64,000 bases of DNA, from positions 558,001-622,000 of the forward strand of contig NZ_JAARZC010000001.1 of assembly GCF_014229095.1 (NCBI RefSeq), in the 5' to 3' direction. The DNA comes from Listeria cossartiae subsp. cayugensis. Its GTDB lineage: Bacteria > Bacillota > Bacilli > Lactobacillales > Listeriaceae. The notes beneath the pieces are model-generated. The model ran no database searches, was not told where the DNA came from, and saw only the letters and a program-made list of their open reading frames with translations. Numbering within the stretch: the stretch's first letter is position 1; every line of letters starts with the position of its first letter. Positions 63,465 through 64,000 of this stretch are shown in pieces. Both the position numbers and the translations under genes were made by a program.

Positions 63465-64000
63465 ATGGAAATCATCATTTATATTTTTGTTAGTATTGCA
63501 ATCATTTCACTGCAAGCAATCACCCCTTTTGTAATAAGGAAATCAGAATGTTTTGGTGTCAATGTTGGCGAACGTGCTAATCGGAATGCAGAATTGACGC
63601 GTTTAAAAAAACAATACGTTGGTCAAGTCGTTTTATGGACCGTGTTCGTGGCGATTATTGGTATCGCGCTTATTCAAGGCTTTCATTCTAGCGAAAACAT
63701 CCAAGCGGGCATCTTTATCGTCTCAATGTTTGGCCAATTAATCGTATCTTTTATCATTTATTATCGCTTCCACCAAACAACTTTACAGTGGAAAAAAGAG
63801 AAAATAGAGGCAGGAGAAATTTCGACCAATGCTATTATTATGGTAGATACGAGTTTTCATCGTAGAAAAATGGTTATCTCATATACTTGGTTTGTTGTGC
63901 CGTTATTAATATTTATTATTACACTGGCGATTACAGCTGTTTTTTATCCAGTAGCACCAGCAGCTTTTCCGATTCATTTTGATATGACCGGCGCAGTGAC
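63465..64000 (+). CDS. DUF1648-domain membrane protein, N-terminal part (cut by window end)
   Basis: The frame is open from ATG 63465 to the window edge (178 codons). It has hydrophobic helices at the start (EIIIYIFVSIAIISLQAITPFVI), at about 65-80 and 85-105, a hydrophilic part and another helix (FVVPLLIFIITLAITAVFY), then PAAFPIHFDMTGAV, the typical DUF1648 motif found in SdpI-like and other multi-pass proteins. Coupled to the YtrA-type GntR gene two bases upstream. Function unknown; the C-terminus lies outside the window. Confidence 0.8.
   Translation, partial: MEIIIYIFVSIAIISLQAITPFVIRKSECFGVNVGERANRNAELTRLKKQYVGQVVLWTVFVAIIGIALIQGFHSSENIQAGIFIVSMFGQLIVSFIIYYRFHQTTLQWKKEKIEAGEISTNAIIMVDTSFHRRKMVISYTWFVVPLLIFIITLAITAVFYPVAPAAFPIHFDMTGAV

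Noticed and set aside
1-64000. CRISPR array, insertion sequence or transposase
   Set aside because: No regularly spaced repeats, transposase-like proteins or terminal inverted repeats were seen anywhere in the window.

Overview
The window looks like a chromosomal segment of a low-GC Firmicute of the genus Listeria. The strongest evidence is the complete rsbRSTUVW-sigB-rsbX stress operon next to mazEF, alr, acpS and a coproporphyrinogen oxidase gene, together with a P-type ATPase that agrees with the Listeria calcium pump LMCA1 as I remember it, and a Listeria-style LPXTG wall protein with a SigB promoter. The species is not certain. From memory, L. monocytogenes EGD-e has the hexose-phosphate transporter gene hpt beside the tetA-like MFS gene and a sugar-transport block between the carboxylesterase gene and cshA. 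Neither is present here, so a species such as L. innocua or L. welshimeri is possible (low confidence).

Layout. 1-9.4 kb: end of an ABC exporter, MFS exporter with MarR regulator, calcium ATPase, an orphan immunity gene broken by a stop codon, DUF1294, RidA, a SAM-riboswitch-controlled MetE-like gene and a short UvrC paralogue. 9.5-22.4 kb: a glutamine-type ABC transporter (binding protein and permease fused), an extracellular amidase, small and unknown genes, TetR with a paired SMR exporter, ddl-murF, carboxylesterase, and the DEAD-box helicase gene cshA with a long leader. 22.5-28.3 kb: queT under a preQ1 riboswitch, an AT-rich accessory island encoding an LXG-type type VII secretion toxin with helper and immunity genes, and a divergent HxlR/MFS pair. 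28.5-39.2 kb: a PTS operon with its BglG-type activator and three sugar-catabolic enzymes, the LPXTG protein, a secreted Ig-like protein and two PH-domain membrane proteins. 39.3-52.8 kb: hemY, acpS, alr, mazEF, the sigB operon, a SulP transporter, tex and an SprT-like gene. 52.8-64 kb: two tRNA pairs, a NADAR-SMI1-NADAR cluster, a lone PTS EIIC with a GntR regulator, OsmC, a YdeI-like protein, a phosphatase, glutathione reductase, a phosphoglycerate-mutase-family enzyme, an AI-2E-family permease, and a GntR/DUF1648 pair cut by the window end.

Most of the window is housekeeping. The accessory parts that stand out are (1) the T7SS toxin module at 23.3-26.6 kb, whose C-terminal nuclease and YezG-like immunity protein resemble Bacillus YeeF/YezG; (2) the NADAR-SMI1-NADAR cluster just downstream of tRNA-Ser; (3) the nonsense-interrupted Imm8-like orphan immunity gene; and (4) the UvrC paralogue that ends before the second nuclease domain. 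Family assignments come from reading motifs in the translations; no database search was possible.
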